NCBI RefSeq assembly: GCF_003236315.1
Contig: NZ_POTY01000028.1
Location: 1 to 39,344 of the forward strand
Direction: 5' to 3'
Length of the DNA stretch: 39,344 bases
DNA from: Micromonospora craterilacus
Lineage (GTDB): Bacteria; Actinomycetota; Actinomycetes; Mycobacteriales; Micromonosporaceae
Positions 1 to 8,680 of this stretch are shown here, one piece after another (within the stretch, counting starts at the first letter, position 1; the number at the start of each line of letters is the position of its first letter). Below the pieces are notes generated by a model, which was not told the origin of the DNA, did no database searches, and saw only the letters and a list, made by a program, of their open reading frames with translations. The translations under genes and the position numbers were made by a program.

Positions 1-372
1 GCGCAGGGGCGCAGGGGCGCCGGGTGGTGCCGGGTGGTGCCGGTGGTGCTTTCGGCCGCCACCTGCGGGTTGTCGGGTGCCCGGTTTGGGAGGCGGGTTG
101 CCGAGGGTGTAGTGTTGTCGAGTCGACCAGGCTGTCCGCACCAGCGGGCGGCCATGAAAGTGGAGCGCCTGCTCCCACCCGCGTCGCCGACTGTGGCGGC
201 CGGGTCCGGTCCCCGGTTCCGGGCACGTCCCGGTTCCGGATGCGCGATCCTGTGATCGTGCCGACCGGTCGAGCGGGCCCTGGCATGCGCCGGGGCCTTC
301 TGCTTTCCGGGTTGGTTCCCACCGGGAGCCGCGGGGTCGGCCAAGCATGAAGATCCGACTCGAGGAGGCCCC
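1..372 (+). other. Non-coding region and leader upstream of infC
   Basis: No convincing gene was found. Two forward frames stay open for 80-110 codons, as expected by chance at this GC content, but they lack a good ribosome site and recognisable protein sequence. The first 50 bases carry short imperfect GGTGGTGCCG repeats. A TAGTGT at 110-115 could be a -10 element, but no -35 partner is clear. The second half holds a hairpin followed by a T-rich tract (276-308) and the infC ribosome site GAGGAGG (362-368), so it most likely encodes the 5' leader RNA of the infC-rpmI-rplT operon. Confidence 0.5.
276..308 (+). terminator. Attenuator-like hairpin in the infC leader
   Basis: GGCCCTGGC (276-284) pairs with GCCGGGGCC (289-297) across an ATGC loop, giving nine base pairs with one G-U pair. 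A T-rich tract, TTCTGCTTTCC, follows directly. It lies 65 bases before the infC ribosome site and inside the presumed leader, so it looks like a premature terminator that could regulate the operon. Ribosomal protein L20 and translation feedback control related leaders in other bacteria. That link is inferred here. Confidence 0.55.
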
Positions 373-1041
373 ATCAGCGTCGAACCACGCGTGAACGAGC
401 AGATCCGGGCACGTGAGGTCCGACTGGTCGGCCCCGAGGGTGAGCAGGTGGGCATCGTCCCGCTGGAGCGCGCCCTTCAGCTGGCCGCGGACGTCGATCT
501 GGACCTGGTCGAGGTTGCGCCGATGGCGCGCCCGCCGGTGTGCAAGCTCATGGACTTCGGCAAGTTCAAGTACGAGAGCGCACTGAAGGCGCGCGAAGCG
601 CGGCGTAACCAGCAGCAGACCGTCATCAAGGAGATGAAGCTCCGGCCGAAGATTGACCCGCACGACTACGAGACCAAAAAGGGTCACGTGGTGCGGTTCC
701 TCAAGGCCGGCGACAAGGTCAAGGTGACGATCATGTTCCGCGGTCGCGAGCAGAGCCGCCCGGAGCTGGGCTACCGGCTCCTGCGCCGGCTCGAGTCCGA
801 GATCACGGAACTGGGATACGTCGAGTCCGCTCCGAAGCAGGACGGCCGAAACATGATCATGGTTCTCGCTCCGCACCGGGCTGTGAAGGCCTCCGCGGTC
901 GCCGCCACGGCATCTCGTGGTGGACCCCGGGAGCGAACCGCGGAGGAGCCCGCCACCGCGGTGGCCGCCGAGTCCACGGCGGCCAGTGAGAGCGCAGCAG
1001 CCGGTGAGACCGGCACGACCGCTGACACCAGCGGCCAGTAA
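373..1041 (+). CDS. infC: Translation initiation factor IF-3
   Basis: IF-3 binds the 30S subunit and checks start-codon and initiator-tRNA pairing. The sequence carries the family hallmarks: [17 protein letters not shown] near the N-terminus, [37 protein letters not shown] and [17 protein letters not shown]. The first ATG/GTG-type start is GTG at 391, but the only good ribosome site, GAGGAGG at 362-368, sits four bases before an in-frame ATC at 373. Reading from there adds the actinobacterial-looking ISVEPR and gives 222 residues. AUU or AUC starts are known for infC, because IF-3 represses its own mRNA through them. The last 45 or so residues form an Ala/Thr/Glu-rich tail, common in actinobacterial IF-3. 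It heads an operon with rpmI and rplT. Confidence 0.95.
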   Translation: MSVEPRVNEQIRAREVRLVGPEGEQVGIVPLERALQLAADVDLDLVEVAPMARPPVCKLMDFGKFKYESALKAREARRNQQQTVIKEMKLRPKIDPHDYETKKGHVVRFLKAGDKVKVTIMFRGREQSRPELGYRLLRRLESEITELGYVESAPKQDGRNMIMVLAPHRAVKASAVAATASRGGPRERTAEEPATAVAAESTAASESAAAGETGTTADTSGQ

Positions 1042-1061
1042 CAGGGGAGAAGACGTTCCAC

Positions 1062-1256
1062 ATGCCGAAGATGAAGAGCCACACGGGGACGGGCAAGCGG
1101 GTCCGCGTGACCGGCAAGGGCAAGATCATGAAGCAGCAGGCCGGTCTGCGCCACAACCTGGAGAAGAAGCCCTCCACCCGTACCCGCCGGCTGACGGGCC
1201 TGGTCGAGGCCGCCAAGTCCGACGTTAAGCGCCTCAAGAAGCTGCTCGGCCGCTGA
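1062..1256 (+). CDS. rpmI: 50S ribosomal protein L35 (bL35)
   Basis: A 64-residue, very basic protein of the usual bL35 length. It starts MPKMKSHTGTGKRVRVTGKG and carries the conserved HNLEKKPSTRTRRL stretch. It is a structural component of the large ribosomal subunit. The ribosome site AGGGGAGAAG lies just upstream, and the gene sits 20 bases after infC and 33 before rplT, which is the standard bacterial order and indicates one transcript. Confidence 0.97.
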   Translation: MPKMKSHTGTGKRVRVTGKGKIMKQQAGLRHNLEKKPSTRTRRLTGLVEAAKSDVKRLKKLLGR

Positions 1257-1289
1257 CGCGCGCCACCTGAAGTCTAAGAAGGAGTTGAG

Positions 1290-1682
1290 ATGGCACGCGT
1301 CAAGCGGGCTGTGAACGCCCAGAAGAAGCGCCGTACCCTGCTGGAGACCGCGAGCGGCTACCGCGGTCAGCGCTCCCGGCTGTACCGCAAGGCCAAGGAG
1401 CAGGTGCTGCACTCGATGCAGTACGCCTACCGGGACCGTCGCGACCGTAAGGGCGACTTCCGGCAGCTGTGGATCCAGCGGATCAATGCGGGCGCCCGCG
1501 CCAACGGGATGACCTACAACCGGCTGATCCAGGGCCTGCGCCTGGCCGGCATCGAGGTCGACCGCAAGATCCTGGCCGACATGGCCGTCAACGACGCTCC
1601 CGCGTTCGCGGCGATCGTCGAGCTGGCCCGGGCCGCGGTGCAGGCCGAGGGCACCGGCGGCGCGGCGGCCCAGGCCGCCTGA
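1290..1682 (+). CDS. rplT: 50S ribosomal protein L20 (bL20)
   Basis: A 130-residue bL20 protein with the family start [19 protein letters not shown], the basic N-terminal helix region ([18 protein letters not shown]) and the globular C-terminal motif [20 protein letters not shown]. It is needed early in 50S assembly and binds 23S rRNA. In many bacteria it also represses the infC-rpmI-rplT leader, so the hairpin at 276-308 may be its target; that is inference. AAGGAG lies a short distance before the ATG. The C-terminal tail is Ala/Gly-rich, as often in actinobacteria. A strong hairpin follows 16 bases after the stop codon. Confidence 0.97.
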   Translation: MARVKRAVNAQKKRRTLLETASGYRGQRSRLYRKAKEQVLHSMQYAYRDRRDRKGDFRQLWIQRINAGARANGMTYNRLIQGLRLAGIEVDRKILADMAVNDAPAFAAIVELARAAVQAEGTGGAAAQAA

Positions 1683-1697
1683 TCTCCGCACAGCGCA

Positions 1698-1731
1698 GCG
1701 AGGCGTCCCTCGACGACGGGGGGCGCCTCGC
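1698..1731 (+). terminator. Hairpin ending the infC-rpmI-rplT operon
   Basis: GCGAGGCGTCCC (1698-1709) pairs with GGGGCGCCTCGC (1720-1731) over a ten-base loop, giving 12 base pairs with one G-U. There is no U tract, as is usual for actinobacterial terminators. It separates rplT from the methyltransferase gene whose start is 21 bases downstream, so some read-through is likely. Confidence 0.65.
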
Positions 1732-1751
1732 GCGTGTGTGGTGAGGACATC

Positions 1752-2549
1752 ATGCCCTTCACGCCGCGTACGCCCAGGGTGGTCGCCGCCCGCCGGCTCC
1801 AGCGTCGCCGGGAGCGCGAGGCCACCGGCCGGTTCCTGGCCGAGGGGCCGCAGGCGGTCCGGGAGGCGCTGGGCCGTCCCCGCACCGTGGTGGAGCTGTT
1901 CGGCACCCCGGCCGCGCTCGACCGGTACGCCGACCTCGCGGCGGCCGCCGCCGGTGCCGACGTACCGGTCTCCGAGGTGACCGACGAGGCCGTCGAGGCC
2001 CTCACCGAGACCGTCGCCCCGCAGGGCCTGGTCGCCGTCTGCCAGCACCTCGACGTGCCGCTGGCGGCGGCGTTGGCCCGCGGCCCCCGGCTGGTCGCCG
2101 TGCTCGCCGGAATCCGTGACCCGGGCAACGCCGGCACCGTGCTGCGCACCGCCGACGCGGCCGGCGCCGCCATGGTGGTCTTCGCCGGTGAGGCGGTCGA
2201 TCCGTACAACGGCAAGTGCGTACGGGCCTCGGCCGGCAGCCTGTTCCACGTCGACGTGGTCCGCGAGCGCGACCCCGCGGCGGTGCTCGCCTCGGCGCGG
2301 GCCGCGGGGCTGGCGGTGCTCGCCGCGACCGGGTACGGCGCGGAGGATCTCGACGATCTGGCCGATGCCGGCCGGCTCGCGGCGCCCACCGCGTGGCTGT
2401 TCGGTTCCGAGGCCCACGGCCTGCCCGGTGAGCTGGCCGAGGCCGCCGACGCCCGGGTGCGGGTGCCGCTGCACGGGCGCGCCGAGAGCCTCAACCTGGC
2501 TGCGGCCGCTGCGGTCTGCCTGTACGCTTCAGCGAGAGCACAGCGCTGA
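1752..2549 (+). CDS. SpoU/TrmH-family RNA 2'-O-methyltransferase
   Basis: Transfers a methyl group from S-adenosylmethionine to a ribose 2'-OH, probably of 23S rRNA. The SPOUT fold motifs are clear: VLAGIRDPGNAGTVLRTADA (motif 1), WLFGSEAHGLPGEL (motif 2) and the knot-forming C-terminal motif RVPLHGRAESLNLAAAAAVC. The N-terminal third looks like the usual substrate-binding domain (FLAEGPQAVREAL). The ATG at 1752 is chosen because GAGGA lies five bases upstream; this gives 265 residues. An upstream in-frame GTG has no ribosome site. Genes of this family between rplT and pheS are standard in actinobacteria. The exact nucleotide modified cannot be read from the sequence. Relatives include resistance methylases, but the context argues for housekeeping. 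Confidence 0.9.
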   Translation: MPFTPRTPRVVAARRLQRRREREATGRFLAEGPQAVREALGRPRTVVELFGTPAALDRYADLAAAAAGADVPVSEVTDEAVEALTETVAPQGLVAVCQHLDVPLAAALARGPRLVAVLAGIRDPGNAGTVLRTADAAGAAMVVFAGEAVDPYNGKCVRASAGSLFHVDVVRERDPAAVLASARAAGLAVLAATGYGAEDLDDLADAGRLAAPTAWLFGSEAHGLPGELAEAADARVRVPLHGRAESLNLAAAAAVCLYASARAQR

Positions 2550-2599
2550 CCACGGTCACGCGCCGCACAGGCAAGACAGCACAAGGAGAGCGGCCCCTC

Positions 2600-3843
<1,244 letters not shown>

Positions 3844-3878
3844 TGCGGGCGCGAGTTACGGAGACGGTGGTCTGAGTC

Positions 3879-6458
3879 ATGCGAGTTTCTGTCAGTTGGC
3901 TGCGGGAGTACGTCGATCTCCCGGCCGACCTGCCCGTCGGTGAGCTGGAGCGGGCCTTGGTCGACCTCGGCATCGAGGTCGAGTCCATCGTGGACATGTC
4001 CGCCACGATCACCGGGCAGCTGGTGGTCGGCGAGGTCCTCGAGATCGAGGAGCTGACCGGCTTCAAGAAGCCGATCCGGTTCTGCCGGGTGGACGTCGGT
4101 GCCGCCAACGGCACCGGCGAGCCGCAGGAGATCGTCTGCGGGGCGCGCAACTTCGCCCCGGGCGACCGGGTCGTGGTCATCCTGCCCGGCGGCGTGCTGC
4201 CGGGAGGCTTCGCCATCGGCGCGCGCAAGACGTACGGGCGCAACTCCAACGGCATGATCTGCTCCGCGAAGGAGCTGGGCCTGGGTGACGACCACGCGGG
4301 CATCATCGTGCTGCCCCCGGACACCCCGGCGAAGCCCGGCGACGACGCCCGGCCCGTCGTCGGTCTCGACGACATCGTGGTCGACGCGGAGATCACCCCC
4401 GACCGGGGGTACGCGATGAGCGTCCGCGGTCTGGCCCGGGAGCTGTCGCACGCCCTGGCGGTGCCGTTCCGCGACCCGGGCCGGGTACCCGCGCCGGCCG
4501 GCACGGCCGCCCCGGCGTACCCGGTCGAGGTGCGCGACACCCTCGGCTGCGACCGGTTCGCCGCCCGGATGGTGCGCGGCATCGACCCGGCGGCACCGAC
4601 GCCGAGCTGGATGCAGCAGCGGCTGACCGTCGCCGGCATCCGCAGCATCTCGCTGCCCGTCGACATCACCAACTACGTGATGCTCGAACTCGGCCAGCCG
4701 ATGCACGCCTTCGACGCGGACCGGATCGCCGGGCCGCTGGTGGTCCGGCGGGCCGAACCGGGCGAGAAGCTGACCACCCTGGACGGGGTGACCCGGGCGC
4801 TCGCACCGGAGGACATGGTCATCTGCGACGCCGGGCTGACGAACCCGCTCGCCGGCGGCGGCGACGGCGTGCCGATCTCGCTCGCCGCCGTGATGGGCGG
4901 CGAGACCAGCGAGGTCCTGCCGGGCACCGTCAACGTGCTCTTCGAGGCCGCGCACTGGGACCCGGCGATGGTCGGGCGCACCGCACGCCGGCACAAGCTG
5001 TTCAGCGAGGCGGCGAAGCGCTGGGAGCGGGGCGTCGACCCGGCCCTGCCGCTGGTCGCGCTGGAGCGGGCGGTGCGGCTGCTGACCGAGCACGCCGGCG
5101 GCGCCGCCGGCGACGAGGTGCTGGACATCGACCACGTCCGGCCGGGTACGCCGGTGACGATGCCGGTCGACCTGCCCAGCCGGCGGGTCGGGGTGGACTA
5201 CCCGCCCGCGCGGGTGGTCGCCCTGCTGGAGCAGATCGGCTGCACCGTGGCCCGGGGCGCCGACCGGCTGGCCGAGGACCCGGGCGAGGTGGGTGTCGCC
5301 GCCGCCGTCGGCGAGGCGCTCACCGTCACCCCGCCGACCTGGCGGCCCGACCTCACCGACCCGGCCGACCTGGTCGAGGAGGTGGTCCGCCTCGACGGGT
5401 ACGAGAAGGTGCCGTCGCTGCTGCCGACCGCGCCGCCCGGCCGGGGGCTGACCTGGCAGCAGCGGCGCGCCCGGGCGGTGTCCCGCTCGCTGGCCGAGCG
5501 GGGATACGTCGAGGTCCTGGCGCACCCGTTCGTGGCCGCCGACCTGGCCGACCAACTCGGCCTGCCCGCCGACGACTCGCGCCGCCAGGCGGTGCGGCTG
5601 GCCAACCCGCTGTCGGAGGAGGAGCCGCTGCTGCGTACCACGCTGCTCGGCCCGCTGCTCGGCATCGTGAAGCGCAACCTTGGCCGCGGTCTGCGCGACC
5701 TGGCCCTCTACGAGATCGGCACGGTCTTCCAGCCGCGTCCGGGAGCGGGTCGTCCGCCGGCGATGGGTGTCGACCGGCGACCCACCGACGCGGAGTTCGC
5801 CGCCGCCGACGCGGTGGTTCCGCACCAGCCCCGGCACGTCGCCGTCGTGCTGACCGGCGACGTCGAGCCGGCCGGTTGGTGGGGTGCCGGGCGGCCGGCC
5901 GGTTGGGCCGACGCCATCGAGGCGGGCCGTGCGGTCCTCGCCGCCGCCGGGGTGCCCGACGGGCGGATCGAGGTGCGGGCCACCGGGTACGCCCCCTGGC
6001 ACCCCGGCCGCTGCGCCGAATTGCTGGTCGACGGGTCGGTGGTCGGCCACGCCGGCGAGCTGCACCCGGCCGTCGTCGCGGCGCTGGAGCTGCCGAGGCG
6101 TACCAGCGCCATGGAGCTGGACCTGGACGCGCTGCCGGCGGCGCCGGTGGCGCCCGCGCCCATGGTGTCCGGTTTCCCGCCGGCGCTGATCGACGTGGCG
6201 CTGGTGGTGGACGACTCGGTTCCCGCCCAGGAGGTGCGGCAGGCGCTCACCGACGGTGCCGGTGAGCTGCTGGAGTCGGTGCGCCTGTTCGACGTGTACG
6301 CCTCGGAGCAGCTGGGCGCCGGGCGTAAGTCGCTGGCGTACAAGCTCACCTTCCGCGCGCCGGACCGGACGCTGACCGTCGAGGAGGCGGTGGCCGCCCG
6401 TGACGCCGCCGTGGCCCGGGCCGCGGAGCGTTTCGGCGCCACCCTCCGCGGCGCCTGA
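3879..6458 (+). CDS. pheT: Phenylalanyl-tRNA synthetase beta subunit
   Basis: An 859-residue subunit that binds and edits tRNA-Phe. Domains in order: an N-terminal segment (MRVSVSWLREYVDLP), an EMAPII-like tRNA-binding OB fold at about residues 40-150 (VVGEVLEIEELTG, EIVCGARNFAPGD, NGMICSAKELG), the B3/B4 editing region at about 210-400 (DRFAARMVRGIDP, LPVDITNYVMLELGQPMHAFD), the B5 and core catalytic-like region, and a ferredoxin-fold anticodon-binding domain in the last 95 residues (FPPALIDVALVVDDSVPAQE, VRLFDVYASEQLG). Length and order match full-size bacterial PheT. GGAG lies upstream of the ATG. It is co-transcribed with pheS; no frameshift or missing domain is seen. Confidence 0.97.
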   Translation: MRVSVSWLREYVDLPADLPVGELERALVDLGIEVESIVDMSATITGQLVVGEVLEIEELTGFKKPIRFCRVDVGAANGTGEPQEIVCGARNFAPGDRVVVILPGGVLPGGFAIGARKTYGRNSNGMICSAKELGLGDDHAGIIVLPPDTPAKPGDDARPVVGLDDIVVDAEITPDRGYAMSVRGLARELSHALAVPFRDPGRVPAPAGTAAPAYPVEVRDTLGCDRFAARMVRGIDPAAPTPSWMQQRLTVAGIRSISLPVDITNYVMLELGQPMHAFDADRIAGPLVVRRAEPGEKLTTLDGVTRALAPEDMVICDAGLTNPLAGGGDGVPISLAAVMGGETSEVLPGTVNVLFEAAHWDPAMVGRTARRHKLFSEAAKRWERGVDPALPLVALERAVRLLTEHAGGAAGDEVLDIDHVRPGTPVTMPVDLPSRRVGVDYPPARVVALLEQIGCTVARGADRLAEDPGEVGVAAAVGEALTVTPPTWRPDLTDPADLVEEVVRLDGYEKVPSLLPTAPPGRGLTWQQRRARAVSRSLAERGYVEVLAHPFVAADLADQLGLPADDSRRQAVRLANPLSEEEPLLRTTLLGPLLGIVKRNLGRGLRDLALYEIGTVFQPRPGAGRPPAMGVDRRPTDAEFAAADAVVPHQPRHVAVVLTGDVEPAGWWGAGRPAGWADAIEAGRAVLAAAGVPDGRIEVRATGYAPWHPGRCAELLVDGSVVGHAGELHPAVVAALELPRRTSAMELDLDALPAAPVAPAPMVSGFPPALIDVALVVDDSVPAQEVRQALTDGAGELLESVRLFDVYASEQLGAGRKSLAYKLTFRAPDRTLTVEEAVAARDAAVARAAERFGATLRGA

Positions 6459-6461
6459 GAT

Positions 6462-6516
6462 GTAAGGAAGGGTCCCTTCTTAACGCCTCGCGTATAGGAA
6501 GGGGCCCTTCTTTACA
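6462..6516. repeat. Twin palindromic repeat GAAGGGNCCCTTC
   Basis: Two near-identical units lie side by side. GAAGGG-T-CCCTTC at 6467-6479 sits in GTAAGGAAGGGTCCCTTCTT, and GAAGGG-G-CCCTTC at 6498-6510 sits in TATAGGAAGGGGCCCTTCTT. Their centres are 31 bases apart, about three helical turns. They fill the gap just after pheT. I recall elements of this form scattered through Micromonospora and Salinispora intergenic regions; this is from memory. Function is unknown; termination, REP-like spread or protein binding are all possible. Confidence 0.7.
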
Positions 6517-6623
6517 CCCTCGGCGAGCGCCGTTGGTGATGGTTGGGGTGCGCTGCGTGACGGGTCGGCCGAAAGGTCGACACCGATGGCTGTTTGGTTA
6601 CCCGCGGGTCATGTCCGAGCGGT

Positions 6624-6629
6624 TAGCCT
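6624..6629 (+). promoter_or_regulatory. Possible -10 element for the nucleotide-sugar operon
   Basis: TAGCCT matches the -10 hexamer seen in the better supported argC promoter of this window. No -35 hexamer stands at the proper distance. It lies about 58 bases before the dehydrogenase start codon, inside the gap after the twin repeat. Confidence 0.25.
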
Positions 6630-6687
6630 GCTTGGATTCCGAGTGACACCGGGATCACACCCCCGCCACCCCCACGGGAGTCCACTC

Positions 6688-7890
6688 ATGTCCGACGATC
6701 CACCCTCCACGGTCGACGTCTGCATCGTCGGTGGTTGTGGCCGGGTGGGCCTGCCACTGGGCATCGCCTTCGCCGCCCGCGGCCTCTCCGTCGTGCTGTA
6801 CGACCTCAACGCCGACGCGGTTGCCACCGTCAATGCCGCCACGTTGCCCTTCGCCGAACCCGGCGCGGCCGAGCCGCTGGCCGAGGCGGTCGCCTCGGGC
6901 CGGCTGCGGGCCACCACCGACCCGGCCGCGGTCGGGGTGTCGGAGCATCTGGTGGTCGTGGTGGGCACGCCGGTCGACGAGCACCTCAACCCGGATCTCG
7001 GTGCGGTGCCGAGGGCCCTGGAGCGCTGTGCCGAGCACCTGCACGACGGGCAACTGATCGTGCTGCGCAGCACCGTCTATCCGGGAGTGACCGCGCTGAC
7101 CGAGAAGCTGCTGGCCGGCCGGGGACTGCGCACCGACGTCGCCTTCTGCCCGGAACGCATCGCCGAGGGCCACGCGATGACCGAGCTGTTCACCCTGCCG
7201 CAGATCGTCGCCGCCCGTACGCCGGAGGCGCAGGCCCGGGCGGAGAAGCTGTTCCGGCATCTGACCGACGGGATCGTCCCGCTCCAGCCCGAGGAGGCGG
7301 AGCTGGCGAAGTTGTTCACCAACACCTGGCGCTACATCAAGTTCGCCACCGCCAACCAGTTCTGGATGATGGCCAACGACTTCGGGCTGGACTTCGCCCG
7401 GATCCGGCACGCGGTGGCCTACGACTACCCGCGCGCCGCGGACCTGCCGATGCCCGGGTTCGCCGCCGGGCCGTGCCTGTTCAAGGACACCATGCAGCTG
7501 GCCGCGTTCAACCGGAACAACTTCGTCCTCGGCCACTCGGCGATGCTGATCAACGAGGGGCTGCCGCTGTACCTGGTGTCCCGCCTGGAGGACCGGTTCG
7601 ACCTGGCCGCCTCGACGGTGGGCATCCTCGGCATGGCCTTCAAGGGCGGCAGCGACGACCCGCGGGAGAGCCTGGCGTACAAGCTGCGCAAGATCCTGGC
7701 GTTGAAGACCCGGGAGACGCTGTGCACCGACCCGTACGTGACCGACGAGCGCTTCGTCGATCTCGACGAGGTGCTGCGCCGGGCCGACCTGCTGGTCATC
7801 GCCGCCCCGCACGAGCAGTACGCCCGCCTGGACACCGACAAACCGGTGATCGACATGTGGGGCCTGACCGGGCAGGGGGTTCGCGTGTGA
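6688..7890 (+). CDS. Nucleotide-sugar 6-dehydrogenase (UDP-Glc/GDP-Man DH family)
   Basis: Oxidises the C6 hydroxyl of a nucleotide sugar to a carboxylate with two NAD+. The N-terminal Rossmann motif is VDVCIVGGCGRVGLPLG, followed by VVVVGTPVDEHLNPD and RSTVYPG. The central domain has FCPERIAEGHA and the lysine region LFTNTWRYIKFATANQF. The catalytic cysteine lies in GFAAGPCLFKDTMQL. The C-terminal domain includes GILGMAFKGGSDDPRES. The sequence looks nearer to the UDP-N-acetylmannosamine dehydrogenase (WecC) branch than to UDP-glucose dehydrogenase, but the substrate is not settled. ATG 6688 has GGGAG seven bases upstream and yields 400 residues. Its stop overlaps the start of the glycosyltransferase gene, so the two are translationally coupled. 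Confidence 0.9.
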   Translation: MSDDPPSTVDVCIVGGCGRVGLPLGIAFAARGLSVVLYDLNADAVATVNAATLPFAEPGAAEPLAEAVASGRLRATTDPAAVGVSEHLVVVVGTPVDEHLNPDLGAVPRALERCAEHLHDGQLIVLRSTVYPGVTALTEKLLAGRGLRTDVAFCPERIAEGHAMTELFTLPQIVAARTPEAQARAEKLFRHLTDGIVPLQPEEAELAKLFTNTWRYIKFATANQFWMMANDFGLDFARIRHAVAYDYPRAADLPMPGFAAGPCLFKDTMQLAAFNRNNFVLGHSAMLINEGLPLYLVSRLEDRFDLAASTVGILGMAFKGGSDDPRESLAYKLRKILALKTRETLCTDPYVTDERFVDLDEVLRRADLLVIAAPHEQYARLDTDKPVIDMWGLTGQGVRV

Positions 7891-8672
7891 ACCCCCGGGT
7901 CTCGGTGATCGTGCCGGTGTACGACGAGGGCGAGGCGATCGTCCGCTGTCTGGAGCGGATGCTGCGGGAGTTGCTGCTTCCCGCCGAGGTGCTCATCGTG
8001 CACGACATGCCGGAGGACACCACGGTCCCGTACGTCGAGCAGATCGCGCGCACCGACCCGCGGGTGCGGGCGGTGCTCAACACCTACGGCCGGGGGCCGG
8101 CCAACGCGATCCGGTTCGGGATCGACGCGGCGCTGGCGCCGGTCGTGGTGGTGACGATGGCCGACGGTTGCGACGATCCCCGGCAGATCGACGAGCTGGC
8201 CCGGCTGGTGGATCGGGGCGTGGTGGTGGCCGCCGCCTCCCGGTACATGCCGGGCGGCCAGCAGGTCGGTGGGCCGAGGCTGAAGCGGCTGCTGTCGCGC
8301 TGGGCGGGCCGTAGCCTCTACACGCTGGCCCGGGTGGGCACCCGGGACGCCACCAACAGCTTCAAGGCGTACGACACGGCGTTCGTCCGCGAGGTGGGCA
8401 TCGAGTCGCGGACCGGCTTCGAGATCGGGCTGGAGTTGACCGCGAAGGCCACCCGGCTGCGGCTGCCGGTGGCCGAGATCCCGACCATCTGGTTGGATCG
8501 GCCGCTCGGCGAGTCCCATTTCGACCTGGGTCGCTTCCTCCCCGGCTACCTGCGTTGGTACCTGTTCGCCTACGGTCGACGGCTGAGCCCGGCGAAGCTG
8601 GCCGCGCGGACGAGGCCGGCGGCCGTGCCGACTCCGCGGGGCAGCACCGAGTACGAGAAGAAGACGGCATAG
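7887..8672 (+). CDS. Family 2 glycosyltransferase, dolichol-phosphate-mannose-synthase-like
   Basis: A GT-A fold glycosyltransferase of 261 residues. It begins MNPRVSVIVPVYDEGEAI, has the nucleotide-sugar loop VLNTYGRGPANAIRFGI and a DxD-type metal site in VVVTMADGCDD. The segment RDATNSFKAYDTAFVREVG and the later GFEIGLELTAKA resemble polyprenyl-phosphate sugar transferases. It probably moves one sugar onto a lipid or cell-surface acceptor at the cytoplasmic face. There is no C-terminal membrane segment pair, so it looks soluble or peripheral. GTG 7887 overlaps the preceding stop by four bases, and the epimerase starts eight bases after its stop. Confidence 0.85.
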   Translation: MNPRVSVIVPVYDEGEAIVRCLERMLRELLLPAEVLIVHDMPEDTTVPYVEQIARTDPRVRAVLNTYGRGPANAIRFGIDAALAPVVVVTMADGCDDPRQIDELARLVDRGVVVAAASRYMPGGQQVGGPRLKRLLSRWAGRSLYTLARVGTRDATNSFKAYDTAFVREVGIESRTGFEIGLELTAKATRLRLPVAEIPTIWLDRPLGESHFDLGRFLPGYLRWYLFAYGRRLSPAKLAARTRPAAVPTPRGSTEYEKKTA

Positions 8673-8680
8673 GAGCGCAG

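Noticed and set aside
1..50. Short GGTGGTGCCG direct repeats
   Set aside because: Imperfect, only about three units and at the window edge; not a recognisable repeat family.
24..350. Open frame of 108 codons at the start of the window
   Set aside because: No ribosome site, Gly/Arg-rich random-looking translation, and it overlaps the infC leader hairpin. High GC makes such frames common.
771..2474. Long minus-strand frame across infC to the methyltransferase
   Set aside because: It is antisense to four clearly conserved genes, and its His/Gly/Arg-rich translation is the usual shadow of high-GC coding sequence.
6621..6631. GGTTAGCCTGC as an iron-box half-site
   Set aside because: Only one half of the palindrome fits and the second half is missing; it is better read as a -10 element.
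6735..7886. Upstream extension of the glycosyltransferase frame by 384 codons
   Set aside because: It is out of frame inside the dehydrogenase gene; the real start is GTG 7887, overlapping the dehydrogenase stop.
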